DNA of 64,000 bases, taken from assembly GCA_018969295.1 (NCBI GenBank), contig JAGWYN010000005.1:1-64000 (forward strand). Reading direction: 5' to 3'. Positions 56,976-64,000 of this stretch are shown piece by piece. Every line of letters starts with the position of its first letter. Within the stretch, counting starts at the first letter, position 1. The DNA is from Chloroflexota bacterium. Its GTDB lineage: Bacteria > Chloroflexota > Anaerolineae > Caldilineales > Caldilineaceae. The position numbers were made by a program, and so were the translations under genes. The notes beneath the pieces were generated by a model, which was not told the origin of the DNA, made no database searches, and saw only the letters and a program-made list of their open reading frames with translations.

Positions 56976-59726
56976 TCAAGCGTCATTTGATTGGGAGGCT
57001 GCAATCAGCCCGTCGCGCAGCGCCAAGGCAACCGCTTCCCGCTGATTCTTGACGCCAAGTTTGGTGTACAGATTGGTCAAGTGCCATTTGACGGTGCCCG
57101 GCGTGATCACAAGGATGTCGGCAATTTCGGCAATGCGGGCGCCTTTCGCCAACTGCACCAGGATGGCAAACTCCTGCGCAGTCAGGTTGACTTGGGGCAG
57201 TGAGGGTTCAGGCGCCGCCATACGCGCAACCAGTGTGCTCGCATAGTGCGTGTCGATGGTGCGCACCGCAGGCAAAAGATCTGGACAATCGAGCAGCAGG
57301 CGCACATACCCTGTTCGTTCGATATCATGAAGGGCCTGGCGCAGAAGGGTGCGGGCTCGGCTGTAGTGCCCAAGCTTCTGCTGCTGCCGCGCCCAGATGA
57401 GCCGAATTTGAATTGTTGTGATGCATCGATGACTCCGTTCACTTTGGGCGAGCTGCCGTTCCAGATGGACTGTCAGCCCCTCCAGTTCGCGCCCCAACGC
57501 TACATGCGCCAGCAGAGTCATCATCCAGAGTGCTTCAGGTACGTCGGGCGGCAGGGTCGAGAGCGTTACACCCATTTGCTGATATAGATCCCAGCCATCC
57601 AGCGGACGCCCAAGACGTATCCAGCGATAGATCTGCCAAAACGCGACCTGGCTCCTGTAGCCACTTGTATAGGCCTGCACGTTGCGTTGCCAGAGCGCTG
57701 TCTCCTCCTCGCGCTGAGCAGCCGTCATTGTGACCGGTTTGCCTGACGCCATCTCACACAACTGCAGACAGACGTTTGCCCGCAGGAGCAGCAGTGCATT
57801 GTCGCGCATGCGGGCATCGACGAGGGCACGCTGAAAGCAGACAGCCGCTGCCTCGGGATGATCCGACCAGTAGTGCACCTGGCCTGCCAACATATCAAAA
57901 AATTCTCGCTCCTCAAACGCCAGATATTGCTGAGCGCAGACGATCTGGTGTGCCTGTTCACAGGCTGCCAGCGCAGCCTGTGCGTCGCCGAGCATTGCGT
58001 GGTATTCCGCTTGCCAGCCGATAACGACCAAAGTTCCAATGTCATGGCCTGCGGCGGCAAACGCTGCTGCAGCGGCAGCAGCATGTTCGGCAATCGGCGC
58101 GCCAACAGGATGGGTGCTGCGCGCAAGCACTGCGGCCATCCAACACCAGCCGCGCGCCAGCGCGCTTTCTGGCGCCAGACGCGCGGCAGTTTGCAGTGCG
58201 TCCGGATAGATCCCACGCTGATCGTCGCTGAACATGCGGCGCCAGAGCCGCAGAACCGCCAGTTCATCCCCCCATACCGCTGGCTGTGGGCCAGAAAATT
58301 TCGCCAAAGCTGCCTCGGCAGCTTCCAGCGCAGCAACAAACTCGTCTGCAGCAGACATCACCCCCAGCCAGGCACGATCCAACAGCAGCTGTGGGTGAGC
58401 ATCCAGTACTCGTTTGGGAAGCAGATTGAACCAGTGGCGCAACTCAGCCTGTCGATTGCACAACAACGCTGGACGTGCATGGTTGACCAACAGCACAGCA
58501 GCCAATTCTGGAATGCCGCCCACAACCAGATAATGGAGCGCTTGTGCAATCTCGTCGCGGGCCAGAAACCAGTCGGCAGCCCTGCGGTGAAGTTCTTTAA
58601 TCTGTGCTGGCGTGCATTGCAGCTGCAACTGACGCCGCAGCAGATCGCGAAACAACTGATGAAGTTCGTACCACTCTTCCTCTGCATCCAGCGCGCGTAG
58701 AAAGAGCTGCTCTACCCTTGCCTGTTCGAGCAAAGCTGCGCCGCCATCCTGTGCTGTGATTGCATCGCAGAGAGCCCAGTGCAAACGATCCAGGATCGAG
58801 CATTGGAGCAAAAAGCGACAGAGCGCATCGGGCAGAAGGATCAACACCTCAGCCGTCAGGTATTCAGCCAACAGAGGGCTGCTCCCCAGCAGATGGCTGC
58901 GCAGAGCAGGCCCGGTGCGCGCTGGGCTGCCTGCCGTGCGATCCAGAGAGAGCAATGCCAGATGCACACCGGCGATCCAACCGTGCGTGCGCTGTTCTAG
59001 CAGGTCGATGGTGTCAACGTCCAGCTGGATCTCTTTGAAACGCGCCGCCAGCACTTCAATCTCAGCAGACGAAAGCCGAAGTTCATCGGTGTTCACCTCC
59101 AGCAGCTCTCCCTGCACGCGCAGTTTGCCGATCAACCTGGCCGGCGGTATATGGCGCGTCAGCACCATCCAGCGACACGCTGCCGGACTGCGTTCGATGG
59201 CGGCTGCAACCAGCTGCTGGACAGCCGGACTCCGGATATGATGAAAGTCATCCAAGACCACCAGCAAGGGCAACGCCCACTGCTCCATTCCAAACAGCAG
59301 AGATTGGAGCGCAGCCTGCAGGCGATTTTGATTGATGGAAGAGGCAATCAGCGTTGCCAAGGCTGGCATCAAGGGTGCCAGCGCAGCCGTAAGACATGTC
59401 AGAAACTGCGCAGGGTCGTCGTCTTCAGCATCCAGCGTCAACCAGACGACCTGAAATGTACCTGGCGGCTCTTGCCCATGCACGAACTGGGCGGCCAACG
59501 TGCTTTTGCCATACCCGGCTGGCGCCGTGATGAGGGTCAGACGACGCGCGCATCCGGCCGCCAGCCGGTCCAACAACGCACGGCGGTCGATCCAGCCGGG
59601 CAGCAACGTCGGCGGCCTCAGTTTGGCGGAGAGCACAGCCAGGGCAGGCGCTGCTGGCCTTGGCTGTGTGCCACCTGGCCCATTCCACACGTTGGTATTG
59701 TCCAAATTGTTTTGGGAGTAATCCAT
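56976..59726 (-). CDS. MalT-type LuxR-family transcriptional regulator (STAND ATPase)
   Basis: 916 aa. N-terminal P-loop NTPase with Walker A APAGYGKSTLAAQF (about 67-80) and 'LPLLVVLDDFHHI' as Walker B; a winged-helix/SALAD-like helical region; long TPR-like helices in the middle; and a C-terminal LuxR helix-turn-helix (about 850-910; LTAQEFAILVQLAKG, IAEIADILVITPGTVKWHLTNLY, TKLGVKNQREAVALAL). Domain order and size match MalT (about 900 aa), an ATP-dependent activator that oligomerises after binding a small inducer. The inducer is unknown. The gene lies 66 bp after the integrase gene and is convergent with the LPSTG-protein gene. Confidence 0.9.
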   Translation of the reverse strand: MDYSQNNLDNTNVWNGPGGTQPRPAAPALAVLSAKLRPPTLLPGWIDRRALLDRLAAGCARRLTLITAPAGYGKSTLAAQFVHGQEPPGTFQVVWLTLDAEDDDPAQFLTCLTAALAPLMPALATLIASSINQNRLQAALQSLLFGMEQWALPLLVVLDDFHHIRSPAVQQLVAAAIERSPAACRWMVLTRHIPPARLIGKLRVQGELLEVNTDELRLSSAEIEVLAARFKEIQLDVDTIDLLEQRTHGWIAGVHLALLSLDRTAGSPARTGPALRSHLLGSSPLLAEYLTAEVLILLPDALCRFLLQCSILDRLHWALCDAITAQDGGAALLEQARVEQLFLRALDAEEEWYELHQLFRDLLRRQLQLQCTPAQIKELHRRAADWFLARDEIAQALHYLVVGGIPELAAVLLVNHARPALLCNRQAELRHWFNLLPKRVLDAHPQLLLDRAWLGVMSAADEFVAALEAAEAALAKFSGPQPAVWGDELAVLRLWRRMFSDDQRGIYPDALQTAARLAPESALARGWCWMAAVLARSTHPVGAPIAEHAAAAAAAFAAAGHDIGTLVVIGWQAEYHAMLGDAQAALAACEQAHQIVCAQQYLAFEEREFFDMLAGQVHYWSDHPEAAAVCFQRALVDARMRDNALLLLRANVCLQLCEMASGKPVTMTAAQREEETALWQRNVQAYTSGYRSQVAFWQIYRWIRLGRPLDGWDLYQQMGVTLSTLPPDVPEALWMMTLLAHVALGRELEGLTVHLERQLAQSERSHRCITTIQIRLIWARQQQKLGHYSRARTLLRQALHDIERTGYVRLLLDCPDLLPAVRTIDTHYASTLVARMAAPEPSLPQVNLTAQEFAILVQLAKGARIAEIADILVITPGTVKWHLTNLYTKLGVKNQREAVALALRDGLIAASQSNDA

Positions 59727-59733
59727 GTGGACT

Positions 59734-59739
59734 ATTATA
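59734..59739 (-). promoter_or_regulatory. -10 box directly before the LuxR-type gene
   Basis: A perfect TATAAT on the minus strand ends 8 bp before the ATG at 59726, so RNA would begin at or next to the start codon. The -35 region (TGGTGA at 17 bp) is weak, fitting a gene needing an activator. Confidence 0.4.
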
Positions 59740-59792
59740 CACGACAGATTCGCCGTTCACCATCGCTACGTCTCACGGTCCCACGCAAAAGG

Positions 59793-60722
59793 TCAGTACA
59801 AAGCGTCGGTGATCCCCGCTTCCAACTCGTCCAGAATGTAGTGACGAGCAGTTGTTTCGATACGTTTGTGCCCGAGTGCTTTCTGGGCCATTCGCAGATT
59901 GTTGCGTGCCAGTTGAGTTCCGACAAATCGTCGAAAGTCATGTGGTTTGACGTCTGTCAGTCCGGCACTGTCGGTATATTTGCGCACAATTCGCCAGATC
60001 GCGACGACAGACAGGGGACGTGCTGTTGCCCGTTCCCCGCGGCCGTCGAAGGCAGTAAACAGATAATCGCTCTGCAGCGGTCGTTCAGCAAGCCAGCGCT
60101 GCAGGTGGATGTGGGCCTCTCGGCTGAGGGGGGCTTCTCGGTATTCGACATCATTTTTGCCGCGCACCAGCACCACGAACCCATTGCCCTTGGTGCGAAT
60201 CTGCTGGTTTTGCAAGGTGGCGACTTCGCTCACGCGCAGGCCGCTGCTGGCCAGGGTCGCCAACAATGCAGTGTCGCGCAATCCGATCAGCCTTTCAGGC
60301 TCGGGGGAATCGCAGACTTTTCGCATAGAAGTAGGTTCAATTCTGACCCGAGCGTGTGTTTTGATACGATTTTTGAGGGCTGCCGCCTTGACGCCGACAA
60401 TTTGCCCGAATTCGGCTGCGATATGTGGCTCGACAAACCCCTGTACAGCGGCTTCCTGGATCAACCGTTTGACTGCGCTGAGCATGCGGTTGATGGTATT
60501 GGGGCTCAGCAAGGTTTCTTGTGCCAGGTGGGTGCGCCAGCGGGCCAGGGTTGCAGCGTCGGTCAGGGCAGGGAGGCTGCCAGCAAAGGCGACGTAGGCG
60601 GCAAAGTCGCGTTGGTACATGGCAATGCTGGAGGGCGCAAGCTGTCCAGCGAGCAAATTTGCATCGAAGCAGGGCAGGGGGGCTGAGATGGTGGGTGCGG
60701 GCAGGGAATCGACAGTGTCCAC
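59793..60722 (-). CDS. Tyrosine recombinase / integrase (XerC/D-like)
   Basis: 309 aa; GTG start with AGGAGG 4 nt upstream. An N-terminal SAM-like DNA-binding domain (about 25-105; SIAMYQRDFAAYVAFAG) precedes the catalytic domain. The active-site residues are all visible: Arg in SSGLRVSEVATLQ, Lys in VLVRGKNDVEYRE, His-x-x-Arg in KPHDFRRFVGTQLA, His in ALGHKRIETTARHYI and the Tyr nucleophile in that last motif. Size and layout fit chromosomal XerC/D-like or cassette-type recombinases. No attachment-site duplication or cargo genes were recognised around it, so its substrate site is unknown. Confidence 0.9.
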   Translation of the reverse strand: MDTVDSLPAPTISAPLPCFDANLLAGQLAPSSIAMYQRDFAAYVAFAGSLPALTDAATLARWRTHLAQETLLSPNTINRMLSAVKRLIQEAAVQGFVEPHIAAEFGQIVGVKAAALKNRIKTHARVRIEPTSMRKVCDSPEPERLIGLRDTALLATLASSGLRVSEVATLQNQQIRTKGNGFVVLVRGKNDVEYREAPLSREAHIHLQRWLAERPLQSDYLFTAFDGRGERATARPLSVVAIWRIVRKYTDSAGLTDVKPHDFRRFVGTQLARNNLRMAQKALGHKRIETTARHYILDELEAGITDALY

Positions 60723-61097
60723 AGGTCCTCCTGGACAGAACAGGTTGCGAGCAAAAGCTTGTTGATCTCAGTCAAACATCTATTTTCGTGAAAGTCAAGA
60801 GGAGAAAAAGACGTTTTTTTAGAGAAAAACATACAAATTTGACATAAAAATAAACAGGGAGAACAGAGTGTATGGGAAGGGGGGGAGATCTTTATTCTGG
60901 GACAAATCATCGGCCGGAGCGGACCATTCGGGTCTGAATTTGGACTGAGATGGATCCAGCGGCGGAGCGGGTGTGCGATGTAAAGTGTGAGGGAATTTGC
61001 TGGGAGTGGCTGTGCGAGGGTCTTCCCGATACTTTGACTATGCGCAATCTATGTCGTTTCCTGAAGTTGCTCAATAAAAGGGCCATTTAATTAACCT
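60723..61097. other. Gene-free stretch upstream of the integrase
   Basis: AT-rich at 60780-60860 with a TTGACA at 60839 that has no good -10 partner. No terminator, RNA gene or repeat was recognised; the AT-rich part may hold the integrase promoter on the minus strand. Confidence 0.4.
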
Positions 61098-61277
61098 ATG
61101 AAAACGTTCAGAAAAATAACTCAACGCCCCCCCCACCCAAAACCCAGCCATCCTCCAGCCGAAACCGCCTGGCACCACAGCGACTTCGCCTGGGAGTTCG
61201 ACTGGCCAAGCAACACAGAACCCCTGCCCGCCATCCTGCCCTCAACGCTGGACAAAGCCCTCGCCCTGGCCGGATGA
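61098..61277 (+). CDS. Short ORF of unknown function (59 aa)
   Basis: An ATG directly after an in-frame TAA opens a 59-codon frame. The first 20 residues are basic and Pro/His-rich (RPPHPKPSHPP); the rest, AWHHSDFAWEFDWPSNTEP then LPAILPSTLDKALALAG, uses C or G at most third positions, as real genes here do. No ribosome-binding site precedes it. It may be a small peptide gene or the remnant of a longer gene. It runs convergent with the DeoR gene, 18 bp away. Confidence 0.35.
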   Translation: MKTFRKITQRPPHPKPSHPPAETAWHHSDFAWEFDWPSNTEPLPAILPSTLDKALALAG

Positions 61278-61295
61278 ACCACACGCTGCCCGCCG

Positions 61296-62075
61296 CTATG
61301 CCTGATGCACTTCGACACCCATCGCCTGCAAAGACTCCACCAGCGGCGCCGGCGCCGCTGTGTCTGTGATCAAAACGTCTACGTCGGCCAGCGGCACAAT
61401 GCGCGCCAGCGAACGCACCCCCCACTTGCTGCTGTCAAGCAAAAAAATCACTCGGTCCGAACTGGAAGCCATCGCCCGTTTCACCTGAATCTCCAACAAG
61501 TTGACATCGGTGATCCCCTCGTGCAAGGTCAAGCCGGTAGCGCTCAAAAAACAGATCGACGCATTGATGCTGTGAAAGTATTCCTCCGCTTGCGGCCCCA
61601 CAAACGTGAACGCGACAGGACGCAGCAACCCCCCACAACAATATACGTTGACTGCACCAGCCAGCCTGGCCAGTTCGTTCATGGTTCCTAGCCCGTTGCC
61701 TATCACCGTCAAATCCTGGTAGGCAATCAGGTACTTGGCCATCGCTGCCACTGTCGTGCCCGCTTCCATGCAGAGGATGTCCCCACTCTGCACAAAATGC
61801 TCCACTGCATAGCGCGCAATTCGCTCCTTGGCGGTCAGGTTGACGACTCGTTTGCTGTCATAGAGCGGTTCCAACTCCGCGTGCTGTTCGACCCGAGCCG
61901 CCCCACCCCGCACACGCCGTACACGCCCTTTCTCTGCCAGCACAGACAGGTCTCGCCAGACCGTCATCAGTGAAACCCCAAAACGATCGCCTAACTCCAA
62001 CGCAGTCGTGTTGTCCTGCTCCTCCACAAAGGCAGCAATCTGCTCCCTGCGCAGCTCGGCGGGTAATTTTTGCAT
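61296..62075 (-). CDS. DeoR-family transcriptional regulator
   Basis: 259 aa from the ATG at 62075 (GGGAG about 6 nt upstream; a GTG six codons earlier is less likely). The N-terminal winged helix is typical of DeoR (RREQIAAFVEEQ, TALELGDRFGVSLMTVWRDL, VRRVRGGAA). The C-terminal sugar-phosphate-sensing domain resembles NagB-like isomerases (SGDILCMEAGTTVAAMAKYL, 'LTVIGNGLGTMNELARLAG', CCGGLLRPVAFTFVGPQAEE). Such proteins repress nearby sugar-use operons and are released by a phosphosugar. It is divergent from the isomerase operon and should control it; a palindrome overlapping its own promoter also suggests autoregulation. Confidence 0.9.
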   Translation of the reverse strand: MQKLPAELRREQIAAFVEEQDNTTALELGDRFGVSLMTVWRDLSVLAEKGRVRRVRGGAARVEQHAELEPLYDSKRVVNLTAKERIARYAVEHFVQSGDILCMEAGTTVAAMAKYLIAYQDLTVIGNGLGTMNELARLAGAVNVYCCGGLLRPVAFTFVGPQAEEYFHSINASICFLSATGLTLHEGITDVNLLEIQVKRAMASSSDRVIFLLDSSKWGVRSLARIVPLADVDVLITDTAAPAPLVESLQAMGVEVHQA

Positions 62076-62156
62076 GGCCAGCTCCCTTTCCACACCCCTT
62101 CTGTTCTTGACCCTTCTGTTCTTGCAAATGCCAGGGATAAAACCTCTGCTGTCAGC

Positions 62157-62181
62157 AGTATATCACAAGATAACATGTGAT
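62157..62181 (-). promoter_or_regulatory. Operator-like palindrome at the DeoR gene promoter
   Basis: ATCACA (62162-62167) and TGTGAT (62176-62181) form a 6-bp inverted repeat with 8-bp spacing. On the minus strand it adjoins a TATACT -10 box (62162-62157) about 80 bp before the DeoR start, so a bound repressor would block it. Confidence 0.4.
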
Positions 62182-62350
62182 CGGCACACACAACGAAGAG
62201 TATGCGTTCAACGTGGCTGCCGTGAAACTCAAGTGGAAGGGGGTCACACCGTATCGACGCCAGAACGGCCAACCCAAAAGCCGACCTGAATCGACTTTGC
62301 AGCTGCAAAAAGTTATATTCTGTTATTTTTTGCGATACAGAGTGATACAT

Positions 62351-62379
62351 TTGACACCGGCTGTTGTGTTTGTTACTAT
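62351..62379 (+). promoter_or_regulatory. Strong promoter of the isomerase operon
   Basis: Perfect -35 TTGACA (62351-62356), a 17-bp spacer and TACTAT (62374-62379). The -35 is directly preceded by a short direct repeat (GATACA at 62332 and 62343), a candidate DeoR-type operator. Leader about 50 nt with AGAGG 8 nt before the ATG. Confidence 0.6.
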
Positions 62380-62435
62380 CCTCCTGCACAGTGTGTTGAC
62401 CGAAAAACAGACCAAGATAGACAGAGGTTTCTGAC

Positions 62436-63056
62436 ATGGCTTCCAATTCCAGCCCTGTTTCCGGCCAGTTCTTTCTCGGCCAGGTTCTCTTTTTTGACCC
62501 CGAGCAGGGCTCGATCGACGGCCGCGATCAGACCAGCCGTCATCTGAGCGATCTGCCGGGCAGCTTCGCCGACCAGGTTGCCTATGCTCGTCTGCTCGGG
62601 CAAAACCCGCTCCTCTACCAGGTCACCCAGGTGGAGGAGCAGAACGGTCCAGGCCAATTGCACTACGGGATCGGGATCCTGATGCCGGGAAAAGTGGGGG
62701 ACGAATATTTCATGACCAAAGGACATCTGCATGCATGGCGGCCGGCCGCAGAAATCTATGTCGGACTGCGCGGACGCGGCATGATGCTGCTCGAAGACGA
62801 ACAAACCGGACGCTGCGACGCTGTGCCGTTGGAAGCCAACAGCGTCGTCTATGTGCCGGGCCATACGGCCCACCGCACTGTCAACGTGGGCCATGAACCC
62901 CTCGTGTACTGGGGGATTCTCTCCAGCGAAGCGGGCCATGACTATGGAACCGTGGGTGCCCGCAATTTCAGCAAGGTCATGGTCGACGTCGAAGGGACAC
63001 CGACCCTGCTCGATCGTGCTGCTTTTTTAACAAAACTGCAGGCCAATGCCCGATGA
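62436..63056 (+). CDS. Cupin-type glucose-6-phosphate isomerase
   Basis: 206 aa. Interconverts glucose-6-phosphate and fructose-6-phosphate with a metal-bound cupin fold, unrelated to the common bacterial Pgi. The family signature is present: MTKGHLHAWRPAAEIYVGLRG (about 89-109) with the metal ligands His-x-His and Glu, then 'GRGMMLLEDEQTG' and the third His in PGHTAHRTVNVG. Length matches archaeal-type cupin GPIs (about 190-210 aa). It is the first gene of the DeoR-controlled operon and overlaps the next by ATGA. Confidence 0.88.
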   Translation: MASNSSPVSGQFFLGQVLFFDPEQGSIDGRDQTSRHLSDLPGSFADQVAYARLLGQNPLLYQVTQVEEQNGPGQLHYGIGILMPGKVGDEYFMTKGHLHAWRPAAEIYVGLRGRGMMLLEDEQTGRCDAVPLEANSVVYVPGHTAHRTVNVGHEPLVYWGILSSEAGHDYGTVGARNFSKVMVDVEGTPTLLDRAAFLTKLQANAR

Positions 63057-63451
63057 GCCACTATCTCACAAAACCCATTCCAGACGAAAAACCGGCGGCC
63101 AGTTTCGTACAGCGCCCCTGGGGCTCCTTCAAACAATATGCCTTCAACCAGGAGGCGACTGTCAGCCTGATGACGGTCGAACCTGGCATGCGCCTCAGCT
63201 TGCAGTCCCATACAGCCCGTGCCGAGCTCTGGATCGTGCTTGACCCCGGCGGGGTGGTCCAGGTTGGGGACGAAATTTTTCACCCTCAACCTGGAGAGGA
63301 AATCTGGATTCCAGCCAATACCCGCCATCGCCTTGCCAGCCTGGGCGCCCCGGTGCGTGTGCTGGAAGTCGCCTTCGGCAACTGGCAACAGGCCGACATC
63401 ACACGGTTCGACGATGATTTCCAACGACCAGAAGAGGGAGAAACTCTGTGA
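63053..63451 (+). CDS. Cupin-type mannose-6-phosphate isomerase-like protein
   Basis: 132 aa, single cupin domain like the type II phosphomannose isomerase C terminus: RPWGSFKQYAFNQEATVSLM near the N terminus, 'LQSHTARAELWIVLDPGGVV' with metal ligands His and Glu, 'HPQPGEEIWIPANTRHRLAS' with the last His. Type II enzymes act with a guanylyltransferase domain that is absent here, so it is a stand-alone isomerase or sugar-sensing cupin. It overlaps both neighbours (ATGA, GTGA) and so is translated with them. Confidence 0.85.
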   Translation: MSHYLTKPIPDEKPAASFVQRPWGSFKQYAFNQEATVSLMTVEPGMRLSLQSHTARAELWIVLDPGGVVQVGDEIFHPQPGEEIWIPANTRHRLASLGAPVRVLEVAFGNWQQADITRFDDDFQRPEEGETL

Positions 63452-64000
63452 CACTCCCCAAGGTGTGGCGCAAGACAACGCAGCTGCTCATGCCGGCGCG
63501 ACAGGAAGAAGCCAACCAGTCCTCCCAGCCCGACCAGTACTCGATCTACCCCGCTACCCAGTTGGGGCCTGGCCAGATCGAGTTTGGCTTCGCCGCGCTG
63601 GCACGTCGTCTGGCCGGCGCCGGCCGGGTGCGACTGGACGGCTATCCTGGGGTGCTGTGGGAAGACTTTCGCCAACGGCTTGCACAGGAGCTGGACGTGC
63701 TGGGGGTGCAGACATCCTGGCTGGATGTGGCAGGCGCCTGGAAGTCTTCTGCAGCGCTCGACGCATTGCTCGCCCCCTTCCTTGGGGGCGACGACCCGAT
63801 CTTTGGGATGCGGTTTTCTGGCAGTCTGGCCGATTTTTTTGACGAGGCAGCTTTGCGAGCGTTGAGGGCAGACCCTGACGCCGACCTGACTGTTCTGTAT
63901 GGCTGCGGCGCTGCTTTGGCCGACTGGCCCCAGGCGCTCCTTGTCTATGTTGACGTCCCCAAAAATGAAATTCAGTTCCGCCAACGTGCCGGCAGCGTGA
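63448..64000 (+). CDS. Class I mannose-6-phosphate isomerase, N-terminal part (cut by window end)
   Basis: The GTG at 63448 overlaps the previous stop (GTGA) and the frame stays open to the last base, giving 184 codons. The start 'RKTTQLLMPARQ', then YSIYPATQLGPGQIEFGFAAL and VRLDGYPGVLWEDFRQRL, followed by LLAPFLGGDDPIFGMRFSG, match the N-terminal extension seen on some long bacterial class I mannose-6-phosphate isomerases (recalled family pattern). The metal-binding cupin part would lie outside the window. It is the third isomerase-like gene of the operon, converging on fructose-6-phosphate. Confidence 0.7.
   Translation, partial: MTLPKVWRKTTQLLMPARQEEANQSSQPDQYSIYPATQLGPGQIEFGFAALARRLAGAGRVRLDGYPGVLWEDFRQRLAQELDVLGVQTSWLDVAGAWKSSAALDALLAPFLGGDDPIFGMRFSGSLADFFDEAALRALRADPDADLTVLYGCGAALADWPQALLVYVDVPKNEIQFRQRAGSV

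Overview
The window looks like chromosomal DNA of a Chloroflexota bacterium, probably class Caldilineae (inference). The grounds are a moderately high GC content, many secreted proteins with Thr/Pro 'PTPT' linkers, paired YYYxG-motif (DUF2298, Chlor_Arch_YYY) and Agl23-like membrane proteins typical of Chloroflexi and Archaea, an archaeal-type cupin glucose-6-phosphate isomerase, and LysM/3D/M23 wall proteins. No rRNA, tRNA, CRISPR array, IS element or phage module was recognised.

Layout. 1-4450 (minus): the start of a secreted cohesin-domain protein and a large secreted subtilase carrying cohesin and dockerin modules. 4502-8973: UTP-glucose-1-phosphate uridylyltransferase, a small membrane protein, and, in the opposite direction, a calcineurin-like phosphoesterase and a zinc-ribbon/LysM membrane protein. 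9092-14694: dnaN, a degenerate histidine phosphatase fused to a methyltransferase, a YbaK-type deacylase, an unknown membrane protein and an aldo/keto reductase. 14937-22346: a compact three-gene operon with its own promoter. It encodes an acyl-adenylating enzyme fused to ACP, sulfotransferase and thioesterase domains, an unusual P-type ATPase, and a free sulfotransferase. This is the best candidate for an undescribed pathway. 22362-25919 (minus): a surface protein and a GT39-like glycosyltransferase.

26074-44733: a seven-gene, tightly spaced plus-strand operon for the cell envelope: G5/3D wall protein, GT39/YYY fusion, second YYY protein, GT39-like protein, Agl23-like protein with NHL repeats, GT39 with PA14 and NHL ectodomains, and LysM/M23 peptidase. 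44805-50283 (minus): thrH-like phosphatase, membrane protein, zwf, pgl, methyltransferase and MFS transporter, mostly overlapping or abutting; this supplies the oxidative pentose phosphate steps. 50648-52021: a LysM surface protein with a perfect internal duplication. 52284-55115 (minus): inositol-phosphatase-like protein, beta-repeat protein, alpha/beta hydrolase and SDR. 55271-56968: an LPSTG-tailed mucin-like repeat protein. 56976-60722 (minus): MalT-like LuxR regulator and a tyrosine recombinase. 61296-64000: a DeoR regulator divergent from three sugar-phosphate isomerase genes (cupin Pgi, cupin PMI, class I PMI, the last cut by the window end).

Several promoter-like hexamer pairs with 17-18 bp spacing are visible. 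At least three minus-strand genes have their -10 box so close to the ATG that leaderless or near-leaderless transcripts are likely. All functional calls rest on reading motifs by eye; no database search was possible.
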